From: DATKKX01 sp035542775
GTDB taxonomy: Bacteria > Planctomycetota > Phycisphaerae > UBA1845 > UTPLA1
NCBI GenBank assembly: GCA_035542775.1
Contig: DATKKX010000234.1
Location: forward strand, 1 to 22,524
Length of the DNA: 22,524 bases
Direction of reading: 5' to 3'
Made by a program: the position numbers and the translations under genes. The stretch's first letter is position 1. Each line of letters begins with the position of its first letter. Below, in pieces: positions 21,273 to 22,524 of this stretch. The notes under the pieces were generated by a model, which did no database searches, was not told the origin of the DNA, and saw nothing but the letters and a program-made list of their open reading frames with translations.

Positions 21273-22274
21273 ATGTCCATCAAAGCATACGCCGCGCATG
21301 GTTGTGGCCAGGCATTGGAGCCGTTCGCCTACGAGCCGCCGCCCCTGGGACCGCACGACGTCGACATAGCCGTCACCCATTGCGGCATCTGCCACAGCGA
21401 TGTCCACATGATCGACAATGACTGGAAAATGAGCCGTTACCCATTGGTACCGGGCCACGAAGTCGTCGGTACCGTGGCCGCGACAGGGTCCGCGGTGACC
21501 CATCTGAAAAAAGGCCAGCGGGTGGGCCTCGGTTGGCAAAGCGGAAGCTGCATGGAGTGCGAATGGTGCATCCGCGGCGACGAAACCTGCTGCCCGAAGG
21601 AGGAAGGGACTATCGTCGGGCGGCACGGCGGGTTTGCCGGCGCAGTCCGGGCGGATGGACGCTTTGCGATTCCGATCCCTGAAGGGCTGTCTTCGGAGAC
21701 CGCCGCTCCGCTTCTCTGCGGCGGTGTCACCGTCTATACCCCGCTGAAGACCAACGTGCAACCGGCGTCGCGAGTTGGCGTGATCGGGATCGGGGGGCTG
21801 GGCCACATGGCCATCCGCTTCGCCCACGCGATGGGCTGCGAAGTTACCGCTTTCTCAACCTCTCCTGACAAACGGGCGGAAGCCAAGACGCATGGGGCTG
21901 ACAACTTCGTCGTCAGCACGGATGCCGAGCAGCTGCGGCGCGCCGCCGCGTCCATGGACGTGCTGATCTCGGCTGTCACCGTGGACCTCGATTGGGAGGC
22001 GTGGCTCAAAGTTCTTCGCCCGCGAGGGACGCTGGCTCTGGTCGGGGCGTCGCCCGGTAACGTCAGCGTTCCGGTCAACGCCCTGATCGTTGGCAAGAAG
22101 AGCATTCAGGGCAGCGCCATCGGCAATCGCTCGACGATCCGCGAGATGCTGGAGTTCGCCGCCCGGCATGGCATCGGGGCGCAGACCGAAGTCGTTCCCA
22201 TGTCCGAGGTCAATGCGGCGATCAACAAGGTGCGAACCAACCGCGCCAGGTACCGGATGGTGCTGAAGAACTGA
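21273..22274 (+). CDS. Zinc-dependent alcohol dehydrogenase, CAD/YahK type, probably NADP(H)-dependent
   Basis: 333 aa; ATG at 21273 with GAGGAG (21261-21266) 6 nt upstream; the open frame extending upstream to 21087 is not protein-like. Medium-chain dehydrogenase. Catalytic-zinc ligands are Cys37 (HCGICHSD), His62-Glu63 (PGHEVVG) and Cys149 (LLCGGVTVY). The structural-zinc Cys set is Cys93, 96, 99 and 107 (CMECEWC, then Cys eight residues later). The Rossmann motif is GIGGLG (172-177) and the segment after beta-2, FSTSPDKR (194-201), favours NADP(H). Length is typical for YahK/cinnamyl-alcohol-dehydrogenase-like aldehyde reductases (about 330-350). Likely reduces aldehydes; natural substrate unknown. 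The 20947-21272 gap upstream contains the divergent tRNA promoter; a promoter for this gene is not clear. Confidence 0.93.
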   Translation: MSIKAYAAHGCGQALEPFAYEPPPLGPHDVDIAVTHCGICHSDVHMIDNDWKMSRYPLVPGHEVVGTVAATGSAVTHLKKGQRVGLGWQSGSCMECEWCIRGDETCCPKEEGTIVGRHGGFAGAVRADGRFAIPIPEGLSSETAAPLLCGGVTVYTPLKTNVQPASRVGVIGIGGLGHMAIRFAHAMGCEVTAFSTSPDKRAEAKTHGADNFVVSTDAEQLRRAAASMDVLISAVTVDLDWEAWLKVLRPRGTLALVGASPGNVSVPVNALIVGKKSIQGSAIGNRSTIREMLEFAARHGIGAQTEVVPMSEVNAAINKVRTNRARYRMVLKN

Positions 22275-22316
22275 CTCGCCGCAAGAAATGGTCGGCGGAA
22301 CCGTGCTGTTCAGGGT

Positions 22317-22524
22317 TTACTCGAAGTACGCCTTGGTGACGTACGCCTGCATCATCCGCTGCGTGTTGAAGAACGAGCCGTTGATCGCGATGGCATGGCG
22401 CATCACGTCGGCATAGCGGCGGCGCTCGCGGTAGAACATCGGCACGATCACCGCTTCGAGCTTGTCGTATAGTGAGCGGATGTCCGTGGCGACATCTTCC
22501 GCCACATTGTCGGGCGCCATGGCG
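22317..22524 (-). CDS. Alpha-glucan (glycogen) phosphorylase, C-terminal fragment
   Basis: Only the last 68 or so codons are in the window; the frame is open through the right edge. The fragment matches the C-terminal end of GT35 phosphorylases of the bacterial alpha-glucan type: SLYDKLEAVIVPMFY, then M..AI.IN..FFNTQRMMQAYV..AY. The corresponding family ending is SLY..LE..V.P.YY, M..AI, F.T.RMV.EYV..Y. The catalytic and PLP-binding residues are outside the window. The enzyme releases glucose-1-phosphate from glycogen or maltodextrin. Convergent with the alcohol dehydrogenase gene, 42 bp between stop codons; no clear terminator. Confidence 0.8.
   Translation of the reverse strand, partial: AMAPDNVAEDVATDIRSLYDKLEAVIVPMFYRERRRYADVMRHAIAINGSFFNTQRMMQAYVTKAYFE

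Noticed and set aside
22275..22316. CGCCG/CGGCG 5-bp inverted repeat between the dehydrogenase and phosphorylase genes as a terminator
   Set aside because: Short stem, 11-nt loop and no T-tract on either strand.
1..22524. CRISPR arrays, insertion sequences, phage genes or toxin-antitoxin pairs
   Set aside because: No spaced direct repeats, transposase, integrase or phage structural motifs were seen. The RHH-like gene has no toxin partner beside it.

Overview
The window (22.5 kb, GC-rich) looks like a chromosomal segment of a planctomycete-type bacterium (Planctomycetota, possibly Phycisphaerae-like). The evidence is indirect: a dockerin-like C-terminus on a small secreted protein, DCNGN..PD.C calcium-type repeats on a large secreted protease, two adjacent divergent ClpP paralogues, an AlkP-superfamily COG3379-type phosphohydrolase, and a dnaA gene with no dnaN/recF/gyrB beside it. 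No 16S or ribosomal protein gene is present to confirm the lineage.

Layout. Positions 1-2342 (+): the 3' part of an AlkP-superfamily phosphohydrolase, a 68-aa ribbon-helix-helix-like protein and a three-helix membrane protein, closely spaced and probably one operon. It converges, with only 5 bp between stop codons, on a long block of minus-strand genes (12983 down to 2348). In transcription order these are tig (trigger factor), clpP paralogue 2, clpP paralogue 1, a coiled-coil lipoprotein, a GT-C/family-39-like glycosyltransferase, a two-lobed GNAT acetyltransferase, dnaA and an HtrA/DegP-like protease. Between the GNAT gene and dnaA lies an AT-rich patch with five DnaA-box-like 9-mers and a dnaA promoter, a candidate oriC. 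A 723-bp divergent intergenic region (12984-13706) carries the tig promoter and, in the leader, a long hairpin followed by seven T residues (attenuator or small RNA candidate).

Positions 13707-19798 (+): a 1005-aa modular secreted M6-type metalloprotease with a possible Cys-containing C-terminal sorting signal, a TMTC-like GT-C transferase fused to TPR repeats, and a secreted protein with a dockerin-like tail. Positions 19876-20946 (-): a membrane-anchored alpha/beta hydrolase and a tRNA-Gly(GCC) with its own promoter and terminator. Positions 21273-22274 (+): a zinc-dependent, probably NADP-dependent alcohol dehydrogenase of the CAD/YahK type. At the right edge (-) is the C-terminal end of an alpha-glucan phosphorylase.

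Functionally the middle is a protein-quality-control and replication-initiation neighbourhood (trigger factor, ClpP pair, HtrA, DnaA). The right half is envelope and extracellular functions. The most unusual sequence-level observations are the ClpP pair, in which the paralogue with a canonical axial loop has Asn at the catalytic Asp position; the tig leader hairpin; the candidate oriC; and the AlkP/RHH/membrane-protein trio, whose membrane component has an EMC3/YidC-like layout.
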